This document shows, in pieces, positions 24,407 through 32,840 of a DNA stretch of 64,000 bases. The notes under the pieces are model-generated. The model was given only the letters and a program-made list of their open reading frames with translations, did no database searches and had not been told where the DNA came from. Within the stretch, counting starts at the first letter, position 1. Every line of letters begins with the position of its first letter. Position numbers and translations under genes: made by a program. This DNA is from Vampirovibrionales bacterium (lineage in GTDB: Bacteria > Cyanobacteriota > Vampirovibrionia > Vampirovibrionales > Vampirovibrionaceae). Location: the NCBI GenBank assembly GCA_016712355.1, contig JADJRF010000005.1, positions 310,001-374,000 of the forward strand, written 5' to 3'.

Positions 24407-24979
24407 CTATAGCTTGAGATAATGCCGCGCGCCCTGGAACATGGCGTTCATCAGGCCGATATTGGACAGGGGGTCAAAGCCGCCGGCGGTGAGATACTGT
24501 TGCAGGCGGGCCTGCCAGTAGGGGTAAACGTCTTCTTTATTAAGCTCCAGCGTGGCGGCAATGGCCGAAAGCTTGAGCCAGTCCATCGGAAAGGGCAGGG
24601 CCCCGCGCCACATATCGACAATTTCCACGCGGTTCTGGCGCGGAAAGCGCTTGAGGAACTGCACGTTCGACAGCCCGCAACGGATTTGGCGCTCTTTCAG
24701 GAATTCAATGCCCGGATCCATCAGCCGGGGTTCTTCCGGCAGGCGGTATTCGGGGTAAGACTCGGGAGACGCGCCCATCACCACGGCAATGCGCTCAATG
24801 GTCACTGAGCGCGTGGAAAAAGGGATCTCATGGTCAATCAGGCTATAGACGTACGAGAGCGTCACGCCAATCATCTCGGCGAAGTCTTTCTTGTGCAGGC
24901 GCGTTTCATCCAGAAAGCGGATCAACCGCTCGCTGCTACTGCTATCCACCTGCTCGCGCTTCTTCAGTGATTGCGCCAT
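24407..24979 (-). CDS. XRE-type helix-turn-helix protein
   Basis: A 190-residue probable DNA-binding protein. Residues about 17-75 resemble a Cro/CI helix-turn-helix (RLIRFLDETRLHKKDFAEMI, then VTLSYVYSLIDHEIPFSTRS with the recognition helix). Residues 95-185 appear as a second HTH-like or helical domain (VQFLKRFPRQNRVEIVDMWR; LKLSAIAATLELNKEDVYPY). The role may be transcriptional regulation; the target is unknown. The start is uncertain: an in-frame GTG at 25042 would add 21 basic residues. Both have weak ribosome sites, and I prefer the ATG at 24979. It has no close neighbour on the same strand. Confidence 0.62.
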   Translation of the reverse strand: MAQSLKKREQVDSSSSERLIRFLDETRLHKKDFAEMIGVTLSYVYSLIDHEIPFSTRSVTIERIAVVMGASPESYPEYRLPEEPRLMDPGIEFLKERQIRCGLSNVQFLKRFPRQNRVEIVDMWRGALPFPMDWLKLSAIAATLELNKEDVYPYWQARLQQYLTAGGFDPLSNIGLMNAMFQGARHYLKL

Positions 24980-25580
24980 TCGCGCGTCACTCGCTTTCCT
25001 GAGCTTTCTCCCGTCCAGCGCCCGTTTGAAAGCGCGCTGCACGCCCCATCACGCCCCGCCGGGAGGATATTGGCCCCATCCCGTCAGGAGCAAGCCGCAT
25101 GCCAGAAGACCCTGCCGGCTCTCATCAGCCTTCTTCGGCGTTCTCTGGCGCCGCCGAATACCGTTTACGGCGGAACGCAGCCAGCCAATACGCCGATGCC
25201 TGACCCTGCAGTCAGGAAACAGACCCCTTGAGACATGAGCTAGTGCCTTATCGTAGCAGACCATGGCCGCAATCCGCAATCAAAAGATGACGGAGCGGGA
25301 CGCAGGAGAAGGGGCGTCGCCATCGCGCGCGCGCTGTTTTTCAACCGGTCTGGGAGGATTTCATCGCAAGCGCCTGCAAAGACGCGTCTTTAAGCGATTT
25401 CTTAGGAAAGACGCGAAAAAAAGGACGCGAGCATCGGATTTCCGCCAGGCCGAGGAGGCGCAGAATTATAAAAAAATGTAAAATAGTCTCAAAGCAACGC
25501 CGCGATTTGCCGAAACATCCGCTAAACTGAGAGATGAAACGTGATTTCGTAAGATGCGGCGCGCGATTTGAGGCCTTCAC
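24980..25580. other. Intergenic region, no supported gene
   Basis: The region separates the minus-strand XRE gene from a plus-strand gene at 25581. Short frames exist (25263-25481 plus; 25049-25279 minus), but they are arginine-rich, lack ribosome sites and look like chance. An AT-rich patch at about 25460-25490 contains TAAAAT, a possible -10 element for the downstream pair. Confidence 0.45.
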
Positions 25581-25799
25581 ATGATTGAATCCATTGCGAC
25601 GTTCGAGGAATTGAAGCAGCGGCTTCCGCACCTTCAGGATGTGGAAGGCGACCGGATGATTCTGGCGTGGGGGGATCAACCGCCGAATGCCTTTGTCGTC
25701 TCCTGCCAGGCGTCTACCAACGAACCGGCGGCCATCCAGCGCTTTGACGCCCGGATGAGCGAGGCATGGCGTCAGGCGCGGGATCTGTTTGCCGACTAA
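25581..25799 (+). CDS. Hypothetical protein, 72 residues, upstream of the LipM-like gene
   Basis: A short acidic soluble protein (MIESIATFEELKQRLPHLQD..., ending RQARDLFAD) that I do not recognise. It is predicted alpha-beta-alpha and has a single cysteine in VVSCQAST. Its stop overlaps the TTG start of the ligase-like gene by 11 bases, so the two are probably translationally coupled. This suggests a related function or a dosage role, not evidence for either. Confidence 0.55.
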   Translation: MIESIATFEELKQRLPHLQDVEGDRMILAWGDQPPNAFVVSCQASTNEPAAIQRFDARMSEAWRQARDLFAD

Positions 25800-26673
25800 C
25801 GACCCTGCCTGTGCGCTCCCCGCGATTGGACGCGAGGGGGCGTGGGCGACCTGTTGGCTGGGCGCGGGCGTCTGGGACGGCTGGCGCGCCATGGCTTACG
25901 ATGATGCGCTGCTCGATTGGGCGCGCGAGCAATCGCTATGGCCCTCGCTGGCGCTGGCGCGGGCCTACGCATGGCGAGAGCCGACGCTGTCGCTGGGGAC
26001 GCATCAGCCGGTCAAAGACGTGAGCGCCTTGCGCGCGCGCTTTGCCCAACGGCTGGCGCGGGGCGAACTGCAATGGACCCGCCGCCCCACCGGCGGGCGG
26101 GCGATTCTACACGACGGGGACGCATCTTTCAGCGTTATCAGCAATGCGCCGGCCTGCCTGCGCCTGAGCGTCGCTGACAGTTACCGGGTTTTCTGCCGGA
26201 TTGAAGCGCATGCGCTCGAAGCGCTGGGGGTGAAGGCCCAGACGGCAGAAGCGATTCAGACATCCCAATCAGCCCCAACAGCGCCCGCCGGCCATCGCCC
26301 CAGCGGCGCGTATATGCGCTCGCCTGCCTGCTTTGAAACCCGCACGCAAACAGATTTGCTGGACGGCTCGGGCCGTAAAATCTCGGGCAGCGCTCAGCTT
26401 CGGCGCGCTGGGGGCTTGCTTCAGCAGGGAACCATCTTTTTACCCGGCGGCATCCCGCTGGATGCATTTGCCAGAGCTTTTTCGCAAGCGTTTGAAGCCG
26501 CGTGGCCAACAGCCGAGCGGATTCCTGAGGCGCGTATCACGCAATGCCCGCGCTTTCAAGCGTTATGGGCGGCGCGCCTGGACGATTACGCGGCCCAAAG
26601 CGACCGCCTGCTTATAACCGATCCGGGGCCGGGAGGGCCGCCAGCGCCCGCACCACGGCGGGATCCCATTTAA
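25789..26673 (+). CDS. Lipoate/octanoate transferase family protein (LipM/LplA-like)
   Basis: A 294-residue member of the biotin/lipoate ligase fold. Motifs are RRPTGGRAILHDGDASFSVI (substrate loop RxTGGxAxxH) and GRKISGSAQLRRAGGLLQQG with K196. C181 in SPACFETR lies where LipM-type octanoyltransferases carry the acyl-accepting Cys, so amidotransfer or octanoyl transfer from ACP is more likely than ATP-dependent ligation. The start TTG at 25789 is used because the family needs the WDGWRAMAYDDALLDWA strand and helix; ATG at 25891 would truncate it. The last 62 bases overlap the convergent HD-GYP gene, and the tail (GPGGPPAPAPRRDPI) looks non-conserved. An LplA ligase cannot be excluded. Confidence 0.75.
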   Translation: MPTNDPACALPAIGREGAWATCWLGAGVWDGWRAMAYDDALLDWAREQSLWPSLALARAYAWREPTLSLGTHQPVKDVSALRARFAQRLARGELQWTRRPTGGRAILHDGDASFSVISNAPACLRLSVADSYRVFCRIEAHALEALGVKAQTAEAIQTSQSAPTAPAGHRPSGAYMRSPACFETRTQTDLLDGSGRKISGSAQLRRAGGLLQQGTIFLPGGIPLDAFARAFSQAFEAAWPTAERIPEARITQCPRFQALWAARLDDYAAQSDRLLITDPGPGGPPAPAPRRDPI

Positions 26674-28000
26674 CGCCCGCCTCGCGCGCCAGCAAGCGCA
26701 GCGCGTCCTCGTGGGCCAGGCCGTCGCCGCGATACGGTCGGTCGGCGGACATGGCCGCATAGGCGTCGGCCACCGCCAGAATCCGGGATCCCAGCGGAAT
26801 ATCGCGGCCTGCGAGTCCGGCGGGGCTGCCGCTGCCGTCCCAGCGAGCATTCTGGTACGTGACGTACGGCACAACGTCCGACAGGAAGTGAATCTGCGCC
26901 AGCAGAGACGCGCCGACGTTGGGATGACCGCGCAGGGCCTCCCATTCCTCGCGCTGGAGGCCTTCTTCTTTGACCAGCACCTGACGCGGGATTTCCATCT
27001 TACCGATCGCGCCCAACAGTCCGGCGTAATAGGCCAGATCGACGGTTTTCTCGTTCAAATCCATCGTTTCCGCGATACGGCGGGCGATTTCGGCGACCTG
27101 GCGGGCATGGCCGCGCATAAAGCGGCAGCGCGCGTCGATAGCAGCGCCGAGGCACTCGACAAAGCGTTGCTGATGCGCGCCCAGATCCGCGATATTCTCG
27201 GTCATTTGCGCGCGCAGGCTTCTCAGCTCATCGAGGCGGGTCTGATCTGCGCCCTGCAGGATTTCTGCCTGTGCGCGGGCTGACAATTGCTGCAAGCGCA
27301 TGGCCACGACAAAGAGTTTGGCCGTGGCATCGGCCAGCGACAGCAGCTCGGAGCTGAACGGATGCGCCTCGTAACGCTCCAGCGTCAGCAAGCCCAAGCG
27401 TTTTCCGGCCTCGGTCATGGGCATGGCGAGCAGGGCCCGGACGTTTTCCTGCCCCAAACGCGGTATCGGCTCCCAGCGGGGGTCTTCCTGCACGTTGAGC
27501 AGCGTTATGGGGCGTCCGTCTTCCCATGCAGGGAGAAACAGGCTGTCGGGCTTCAACTCCAGACCGACCTGCCAGCGGCCGGGGCCCGTGAAGTCTTTGG
27601 AGGTGCCGGTCAGGCTCAGGCCTTCTTCGCCGCTTTCGCGTCGCGTAATCTGGAACAGATGGCAGGCGTCAGCCTGAAACATCCGCGCCAGAGTGGAGGC
27701 AATGGAATCGTACAGGACAAAGCTTTCGTCGGGTTGAAAGCCCATCACGCCGAGGGTTTTTTCGAGCGAGTAGATTTGAATCATCTCGTCGAGCTGGCGC
27801 CTGAGCTTGTCGGGGCACGAGCCCACGCTGTCGGCGATCTTATCGAGCAGGTCGGCCGACATGAAGTCTTCGGTCAGGAAGTCCCCCACGTTGAGGGCGT
27901 AGATGGCTTCGAGCGGATCGCGGCGCTGGGCGGCGGCGTCAAACGGCGAATCGGACGCATGAGCGTCATACGAGGAAGGCATGCCCGGAGGCGTTTGCAT
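26612..28000 (-). CDS. GAF-domain protein with degenerate HD-GYP domain
   Basis: A 462-residue cytoplasmic protein. After a polar N-terminus, residues about 75-240 form a GAF sensor (FVLYDSIASTLARMFQADAC ... LLAMPMTEAGKRLGLLTLER). A helical linker leads to an HD-GYP-like domain from about 290. Key metal ligands are missing. The LHDIGK motif is LGAIGK (G330, A331), the HHE triad is QNA (383-385), and GYP is GSP. Flanking fold signatures (GHARQVAEIARRIAE, RGHPNVGASLL, RILAVADAYAAMSADRPYR) remain. I infer a non-catalytic c-di-GMP or protein-binding module. The start at 28000 has AAGGAG six bases upstream, better than an in-frame start 24 bases before it. It overlaps the convergent LipM-like gene by 62 bases. 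Confidence 0.85.
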   Translation of the reverse strand: MQTPPGMPSSYDAHASDSPFDAAAQRRDPLEAIYALNVGDFLTEDFMSADLLDKIADSVGSCPDKLRRQLDEMIQIYSLEKTLGVMGFQPDESFVLYDSIASTLARMFQADACHLFQITRRESGEEGLSLTGTSKDFTGPGRWQVGLELKPDSLFLPAWEDGRPITLLNVQEDPRWEPIPRLGQENVRALLAMPMTEAGKRLGLLTLERYEAHPFSSELLSLADATAKLFVVAMRLQQLSARAQAEILQGADQTRLDELRSLRAQMTENIADLGAHQQRFVECLGAAIDARCRFMRGHARQVAEIARRIAETMDLNEKTVDLAYYAGLLGAIGKMEIPRQVLVKEEGLQREEWEALRGHPNVGASLLAQIHFLSDVVPYVTYQNARWDGSGSPAGLAGRDIPLGSRILAVADAYAAMSADRPYRGDGLAHEDALRLLAREAGVKWDPAVVRALAALPAPDRL

Positions 28001-28174
28001 ACTGTCTCCTTCTCGCGCCAGCATTGCCGCAATACGCGTGGTGAGGGGGATTGGGGTGAAAAGGGGGATACCCCTCTATCGGCGATTCCTCTCAACACTT
28101 TAGTAAATTTTGGGCCGGGGGGCAATGCGCCGCCCGCCAGCCCAACGGCCCCGCCCGCGCAAGCCCGCCCAATA

Positions 28175-28199
28175 GAAAAACCTGGCTAAAAGCCAGGTT
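28175..28199 (-). terminator. Intrinsic terminator on the minus strand
   Basis: A 9-bp perfect stem (AACCTGGCT/AGCCAGGTT) with a 3-base loop is followed on the minus strand by TTTTTC. No minus-strand gene ends nearby upstream (28200-28690), which suggests that it ends an unannotated short transcript. Confidence 0.6.
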
Positions 28200-28690
28200 C
28201 GGTATGGTTTCCCCCTCTAGAATCGTGCTGGTTAAAACACGTCGAGCGAAAGCGCTCAGACGGTTCAATTCCCCTCTTAGCAAGCCGATGGCAAGCGCAA
28301 ACAGTCGTTGCGGTGATGAAGCGGCGGTATGACGCCGGGTCTCTGCCGGAGAAACGACTCGCAGCGTCCAGATAAAGCGTCCGGGCTCGGGTCGCGGATC
28401 CGGCGGTTTTTGGCGTTTTTGGTATCTACTTCAGCCTGTCCACATCAGCATAAAACCCCTGAAAACGCGACTGTTGACGGATTTTAAACAACTGTTTTTA
28501 GAATATATGGCCAGAATGAGGCCCAGAGAGGCCAAAAGATTATAAACAAAATCTTAACAACCTCGCAAAACCTCTTGAAATTCCCGGTTTTTGTGAACAG
28601 GCCGCCTGCCTTGCCCCGGCCGGGCGAAGGGCCTACACTGGAGAGACGGCCTGCAAGACGTTTGCCGCCGGAAAGGACGCCCGCCGCCGT
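28200..28690. other. Intergenic region with possible structured RNA
   Basis: About 490 bases without a coding frame of quality. The GC-rich half (28230-28420) has several short inverted repeats and GNRA-like loops (GAGCGAAAGCGCTC). The AT-rich half (28430-28590) probably contains the promoter of the ABC transporter, for example TTGACG at 28474-28479 and TAGAAT at 28499-28504 (19-base spacing, weak). I could not match it to tmRNA, RNase P, 6S or SRP RNA by eye. Confidence 0.4.
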
Positions 28691-29722
28691 ATGTCTGTTT
28701 CGCCTGCCGTTGCCGATCCATCCGCTCAGGCGGAAGCGCCGGCGATTGAAGCCCACGGGCTGGTCAAACGCTATAAGGGCGTGTTGGCGCTGGACGGCGT
28801 GTCGTTTGAGGCCCCGGCCCGATCCGTGTTTTGCGTGCTGGGCCCTAACGGCGCCGGCAAAACCACGCTGCTGAAGATCCTCACCACAATGACCCGCCCG
28901 GATGAAGGCGACGCCCGCATTCTGGGACACGACATCCGCCGAAACGCCATGGCCATCCGCTCGCAAATTGGGGTGGTCTCACAAGACAATCACTTTGAGA
29001 CGTATTTTACGGTGTGGCAGAATCTGGCGCTGCACGCCGAACTCCATGGCATGGCGCGCGAGACGTATACGCCGCGCATTGAAGCCCTGTTACGCCAAGT
29101 GGATTTATATGACCGCCGCCATGCCAAATGCGACGAGCTTTCTGGCGGGATGCAACGGCGTATTTCTTTGATTCGCGCGTTAATTCACCATCCGCGCCTG
29201 TTATTTCTGGATGAGCCCACCACCGGGCTGGATCCGGTCGCCCGCCGACAGCTCTGGCAGACGATTGCGGATATTCGCGACAATACGGCCATTATTCTGA
29301 CAACCCACTACATGGAAGAGGCCGACGTCCTGAGCGATTGCATTCTGATGATGCATCGCGGCCGGGCGGTTATGAGCGGCTCGCCGCAGGCCCTCAAACG
29401 CCGCGTGACGCCCCTGAATCGCTATGAACTCCTGCTGCGAACGCCTCAGGCGCGCGCATTGGCGGCGCGCATCGATGCCGCGCTGAATGCGAATGCCGGC
29501 GCGGGCGGGGCCTCGGGCGGCGAAAGGATGCGGGTGACGCTGTGCGTCGGCGACGATCCGTATCGCCTGGAAATGAAGCTGGCCGACAGCGCGGATCTCT
29601 CGGCCCTGCTGACGCTCATTGAGCCTGATGCGCTCTTGCGCGTGGGGGCGCTGGAGGCGGATCTGGAAGATGTCTTTCTGGCGGTGGCGTCCGGGGCGTC
29701 GTTGACGGGGGAAGGCGCATGA
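28691..29722 (+). CDS. ABC-2 type transporter, ATP-binding protein (DrrA/NodI-like)
   Basis: A 343-residue ATPase of an export system. Walker A is LGPNGAGKTTLLKIL, the Q-loop VVSQDNHFETYFTV, the signature CDELSGGMQRRISLIRALIH, Walker B LLFLDEPTTGLDP, and the switch His is in IILTTHYMEEAD. The C-terminal region after 240 carries the DUF4162-like extension usual in DrrA/NodI proteins. It powers the membrane partner encoded next, with which it overlaps by 4 bases (ATGA). Substrates of such pairs include antibiotics, lipids and oligosaccharides and cannot be told here. There is no clear Shine-Dalgarno. Confidence 0.92.
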   Translation: MSVSPAVADPSAQAEAPAIEAHGLVKRYKGVLALDGVSFEAPARSVFCVLGPNGAGKTTLLKILTTMTRPDEGDARILGHDIRRNAMAIRSQIGVVSQDNHFETYFTVWQNLALHAELHGMARETYTPRIEALLRQVDLYDRRHAKCDELSGGMQRRISLIRALIHHPRLLFLDEPTTGLDPVARRQLWQTIADIRDNTAIILTTHYMEEADVLSDCILMMHRGRAVMSGSPQALKRRVTPLNRYELLLRTPQARALAARIDAALNANAGAGGASGGERMRVTLCVGDDPYRLEMKLADSADLSALLTLIEPDALLRVGALEADLEDVFLAVASGASLTGEGA

Positions 29723-30489
29723 GCGGCTTGCATTTTCGGCGCGGGGCGCTGCCGATTTTTCGCAAGGTCGTGGCCATCGAGACCGATAGCTGGGTGCTGG
29801 AATCGCTGACCACGATTGCGATTCCGGTGTCGTTCTATCTGGCGTTCGGCATGGGGCTGCGCGGCCAGATTCAGAACGTGGACGGCATGCCGTACATGGC
29901 CTTTATTACGCCGGGCCTGATTACGATGACGATTCTGCTGGAAGCCTTCAAGATCGGCGCCTGGAATCTGTGGCTGGGACGCTGGCACAACCGCATGATT
30001 CACGAGTTCCGCATCAAGCCGATCGCCACAGTGGACATTATCATCGGCGAGATTCTGGGCGCGTTTACGATGGCGCTGGCCAAAGGCGCGTTGGTGGCGC
30101 TGATCCTGTACCTGCTGAGCCCCTACGCCCTGAGCGTCGGCGCGCTGGGGGCATATCTGGCGTATCTGTTTCCGGGCTCGATTCTGTTTACCTGCTTTGG
30201 GACGATGGTCGGGACGTTCTTTCGCAAGCCGGATCAAATTGCGCAGTCGCAGGCGATTGTCATTACGCCGCTGCTGTATCTGGGCGGCCTGTTTTTTCCG
30301 ACGAGCGCGTTTCCTGAGTGGGCCCAGCCGCTGGTGCGCTGGCTGCCGACCACAGCCCTGTTTGAAGGCGGGCGCCACGCGTTTATAACCGGGGTTTTTC
30401 ATGGGGCGTCGTGGCTGGGGCTCTGCGCCATGGCGTTGATCAGCGTGGTCGTGGCCGCCGTGGTCTTTGATCGCGAGCTGTCCAGATAG
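29719..30489 (+). CDS. ABC-2 type transporter, permease (NodJ/DrrB-like)
   Basis: A 256-residue membrane protein with six predicted helices (about 34-53, 63-82, 108-130, 137-160, 170-190, 228-248). It carries the ABC-2 family pattern: an N-terminal amphipathic segment, FITPGLITMTILLEAFKIGA, then ITPLLYLGGLFFPTSAFPEW and RWLPTTALFEGGRHAF near the end. The latter matches the NodJ/DrrB signature. It forms a dimer with two copies of the ATPase encoded immediately upstream, and the 4-base overlap implies coupled synthesis. It is followed by a hairpin at 30521-30539. Confidence 0.9.
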   Translation: MSGLHFRRGALPIFRKVVAIETDSWVLESLTTIAIPVSFYLAFGMGLRGQIQNVDGMPYMAFITPGLITMTILLEAFKIGAWNLWLGRWHNRMIHEFRIKPIATVDIIIGEILGAFTMALAKGALVALILYLLSPYALSVGALGAYLAYLFPGSILFTCFGTMVGTFFRKPDQIAQSQAIVITPLLYLGGLFFPTSAFPEWAQPLVRWLPTTALFEGGRHAFITGVFHGASWLGLCAMALISVVVAAVVFDRELSR

Positions 30490-30520
30490 GCCGGGAAATT
30501 GTGCGCGCGCCTGCGCCAAT

Positions 30521-30539
30521 AGGGACGCAGGGCGTCCCT
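30521..30539. terminator. Bidirectional hairpin between convergent genes
   Basis: An 8-bp perfect stem (AGGGACGC/GCGTCCCT) with a 3-base loop lies between the ABC permease and the convergent gene ending at 30574. The plus strand continues with TTTGG; it has only a short U-tract. Confidence 0.5.
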
Positions 30540-30573
30540 TTGGAGGATTAAAAGGGGCTCTCGGCGCCCGGCC

Positions 30574-31392
30574 TTACGGCGGATGACGGGCGTCTTCGGC
30601 CTGACGGCGCGGCGCCGGGTTACCCAGTTCGGGCTTTAATTGCCGCAAGAGGCGGCGATCCCGATCGCTGATGGAAAACAAGCGCTCGGTCAAGGGTTTT
30701 TCAGGCTGATCAGACGGATCGGATGGCGGCTCTGGGCCTGCAGCGCGCATCAGGGCCGGTAACAGCGTCGGTTTTGAGCGCGGCTGCAAGGCGCGGGCGA
30801 TATCGTCGAGGCGTTCAGGGGCAATCGCCGGGTCGTCCCACCAGCCCGCGTAATTGGGCATGCCCCACGCCGGATTGCTGAGCAGAATTCGCTGGCGCTG
30901 CAAGAGTTCAATCAGCCGCAGGCGCGGAAAGTGCGGGGATTTTCCGCGTGAGGCGCGCGGATTGGGAGGCGGATCGCCCCACTGAGCGCTGAAGAAGCGG
31001 TCGTCGGCATGATCGTCTGGAAACCCGCGTCCACAAGGCCGCTGCCCGGACAGGGCCGCTTCGATGTCGCGCGCCGCGCGCCCGGCGGACAGGTTCGGCG
31101 GGTGCGTCGCGTCTTTTGGCTCTTGCAGCATCGCCAGCAGACGATTCACCAGCGCCAGCGCGCCCTCGGCCGTGTCTTTGTCCGCCGGCTCAGGCTTTTG
31201 GGCCGATTGTTGGCGGATATGGCGGTCCATCAGCACCGGAAAGCAGTAGCGACTGAAATAACTCGCCCACGCGCGGACTTTCTCCTGAGAATCTGCGTAC
31301 AGCGCGTCCATCAGGGCGCCGAAGAGCCCCAGATTCGTCAGCAGCGCCATCAAAAACGGCGCATACCGAAAGGAAGGCGAACGCGCCCACAT
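30574..31392 (-). CDS. Hypothetical protein, 272 residues
   Basis: I do not recognise this protein. One hydrophobic segment lies near the N-terminus (about residues 10-30, YAPFLMALLTNLGLFGALMD) and might be a membrane anchor. The rest is polar and rich in Pro, Arg and Asp, with probable disorder (GPEPPSDPSDQPEKP; NPAPRRQAEDARHPP). The middle has charged helical stretches (LRLIELLQRQRILLSNPAWG). Composition fits the surrounding genome. It is divergent from the paralogue pair at 31.6 kb across a short AT-rich promoter region (31400-31500). Confidence 0.55.
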   Translation of the reverse strand: MWARSPSFRYAPFLMALLTNLGLFGALMDALYADSQEKVRAWASYFSRYCFPVLMDRHIRQQSAQKPEPADKDTAEGALALVNRLLAMLQEPKDATHPPNLSAGRAARDIEAALSGQRPCGRGFPDDHADDRFFSAQWGDPPPNPRASRGKSPHFPRLRLIELLQRQRILLSNPAWGMPNYAGWWDDPAIAPERLDDIARALQPRSKPTLLPALMRAAGPEPPSDPSDQPEKPLTERLFSISDRDRRLLRQLKPELGNPAPRRQAEDARHPP

Positions 31393-31594
31393 AATCGATC
31401 AGTTCCCCCTTGGAAAATTTTGTCACAACGCATATCAGATATAAAAAGTATATCGTATTTTCAAAGCGCTGTCTAGCCTTTTGTAAAGATTCATTAAAAA
31501 GCCATTCGCGCGCTGGATGGGTTTGATGAAACAGGAAGGGTTTGAGTCTTCCGGCAGATATTCCCATTTTCTCTCAACTCATGGAGTTTTTTCG

Positions 31595-32086
31595 ATGAAT
31601 GCTATTACTTTTTCAACGTCCGGGCCGCTTTCGCGCACTACCAGCGCTCGTTTTGGAATGGCGTTTTAGCCCAATCAAAATGTAAAAATAAATGGCTTAC
31701 TGCTAGGGCACAAGCAACAGCAGCTTGTTAACGAGATTATTAAACCGCTTCCTACGGTTCACAATTATTTTCCCGATTTGTTCGGCGCCATTATTCGCGG
31801 GGCGAAGCTCTTGAATGGGTCGCAAGTATCGCCAAGTATAGAGCAGGCCCTCACCATTCAGAAGCAAATTGCCCAAACTCTAAAGCGGCTTAAATCGGAA
31901 GACGTTTCAACCACAGCCGACGAAGGCGTCCGCATTCGCCCTCTTTTAAAGCGCCTACAGGCTGACGCCGTAACCATACCTACAGTTTTAGTAGAACCAA
32001 TTACTAAGGCGTTTGAGGAAATCCTGAAGGCTTCCAAGCGTGGCAAGCGAGCCAAGGAAGCGATTTCCCCTGCTAAACCCCAATAA
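31595..32086 (+). pseudogene. Tandem paralogue copy A with in-frame amber codon
   Basis: From ATG 31595, preceded by GGAG, the frame encodes 24 residues (MNAITFSTS..ARFGMAF) and meets TAG at 31667-31669. The same frame then stays open to 32086, giving 163 residues if the stop is read through. Copy B at 32343-32840 (165 residues) has the same design: FSTS and ARFGM near the start, then aligned AF-stop-PNQNVKIN versus GLTAAQNERVN. The C-terminal region also aligns (LVEPITKAFEEI versus LVAPIIEAYEAQ). The duplication includes the leader and a downstream hairpin element. Either copy A is a recent pseudogene, a suppressed amber is used, or a later TTG (31778) starts a shortened product. The function is unknown; there is no signal peptide or domain. 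Confidence 0.7.
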
Positions 32087-32199
32087 CCCCACCCGCTGGG
32101 GATGCGTCCTGCGCGCTCAATAGCGAGCCGCGCGGGGCGCTCGGCGGGGGTTCGACAGAAGCGCCGCGCCTTGGATGAATTTTCAGGGCGCGGCGGGCG
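32075..32199 (+). repeat. Duplicated downstream element, copy 1
   Basis: It starts AAACCCCAATAACCCC at the end of gene copy A, then GCTCGGCGGGGGTTCGACAG, GCGCCGCGCCTTGGATGAAT and GGGCGCGG. Two GC hairpins can form (CCCC...GGGG and CGCGCC...GGGCGCG). A second copy lies at 32830-32930 after gene copy B, so gene and element were duplicated as a unit. Confidence 0.75.
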
Positions 32200-32342
32200 T
32201 TTGGGGCCTCACGCCTGCGGGAAATTGCATTTTCAAACATTTGTTACACGCTGCGCAATTCAGACGCTGGAGAGCGTTCCATGGAACAGGAAGACCTGCG
32301 CCTTCTAATCACGATTCCATTTAGACGCTTGGCGTTTTTGCA

Positions 32343-32840
32343 ATGAAGCCCACTTGTTTTTCCACCTCCACACGCCCTGCATGCGCCCGGTTCGGGATGG
32401 GGCTTACAGCCGCGCAGAATGAGCGCGTAAATTCCCTGAGAAGCGCTCTGGCAGAGCGCGTCAGGAATCAAAGAAACAAGCCGGGCAAGGAAGACCCGGT
32501 TAATAGCGCGCCTCTATCATTGGAGCGAAATAATCACGCTTGCGATAGTTTGGCGCAGTTTATCCTGAGGGCGTCTCAATTCATCAAAGAGGGCATTCTG
32601 TCGTTCACGCCCCAAGAACAGGGCTCTCTTCAGCATTGCGTTGAGCAGGTTATCAAGGGCTTTCGCGAAACAGACCCTTATTCCAGTCAAGTGGACAAAA
32701 CCTTACAGATCTTACAGCAGAGCGATGGTCCCTTGGCGCTACCGGCGTTGGTCGCGCCTATTATTGAGGCATACGAAGCTCAAACACGTCTTTCGGGCTA
32801 CGTCCAGCAATTGGCCAACCGCAGGGCCCAAACCCCATAA
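32343..32840 (+). CDS. Tandem paralogue copy B, hypothetical protein
   Basis: A 165-residue protein of unknown function, intact counterpart of the amber-interrupted copy A just upstream. It begins MKPTCFSTSTRPACARFGMG and is mostly helical afterwards (SLAQFILRASQFIKEGILSF; HCVEQVIKGFRETDPYSSQV; LPALVAPIIEAYEAQTRLSG). There is no signal peptide, membrane segment or known domain. The shared N-terminal FSTS...ARFGM word may be functional, for example a recognition tag, but this is a guess. There is no Shine-Dalgarno before the ATG (GGCGTTTTTGCA), unlike copy A. Base composition is lower in GC than the surroundings. Confidence 0.6.
   Translation: MKPTCFSTSTRPACARFGMGLTAAQNERVNSLRSALAERVRNQRNKPGKEDPVNSAPLSLERNNHACDSLAQFILRASQFIKEGILSFTPQEQGSLQHCVEQVIKGFRETDPYSSQVDKTLQILQQSDGPLALPALVAPIIEAYEAQTRLSGYVQQLANRRAQTP

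Noticed and set aside
25263..25481. 72-codon plus frame in the intergenic region
   Set aside because: Lys/Arg-rich chance frame without Shine-Dalgarno.
28297..28332. Possible tmRNA tag (GCA AAC ... GAA GCG GCG GTA TGA)
   Set aside because: The encoded end is EAAV rather than a hydrophobic AA tail, and no tRNA-like 5' and 3' ends with the usual tmRNA motifs are found around it.
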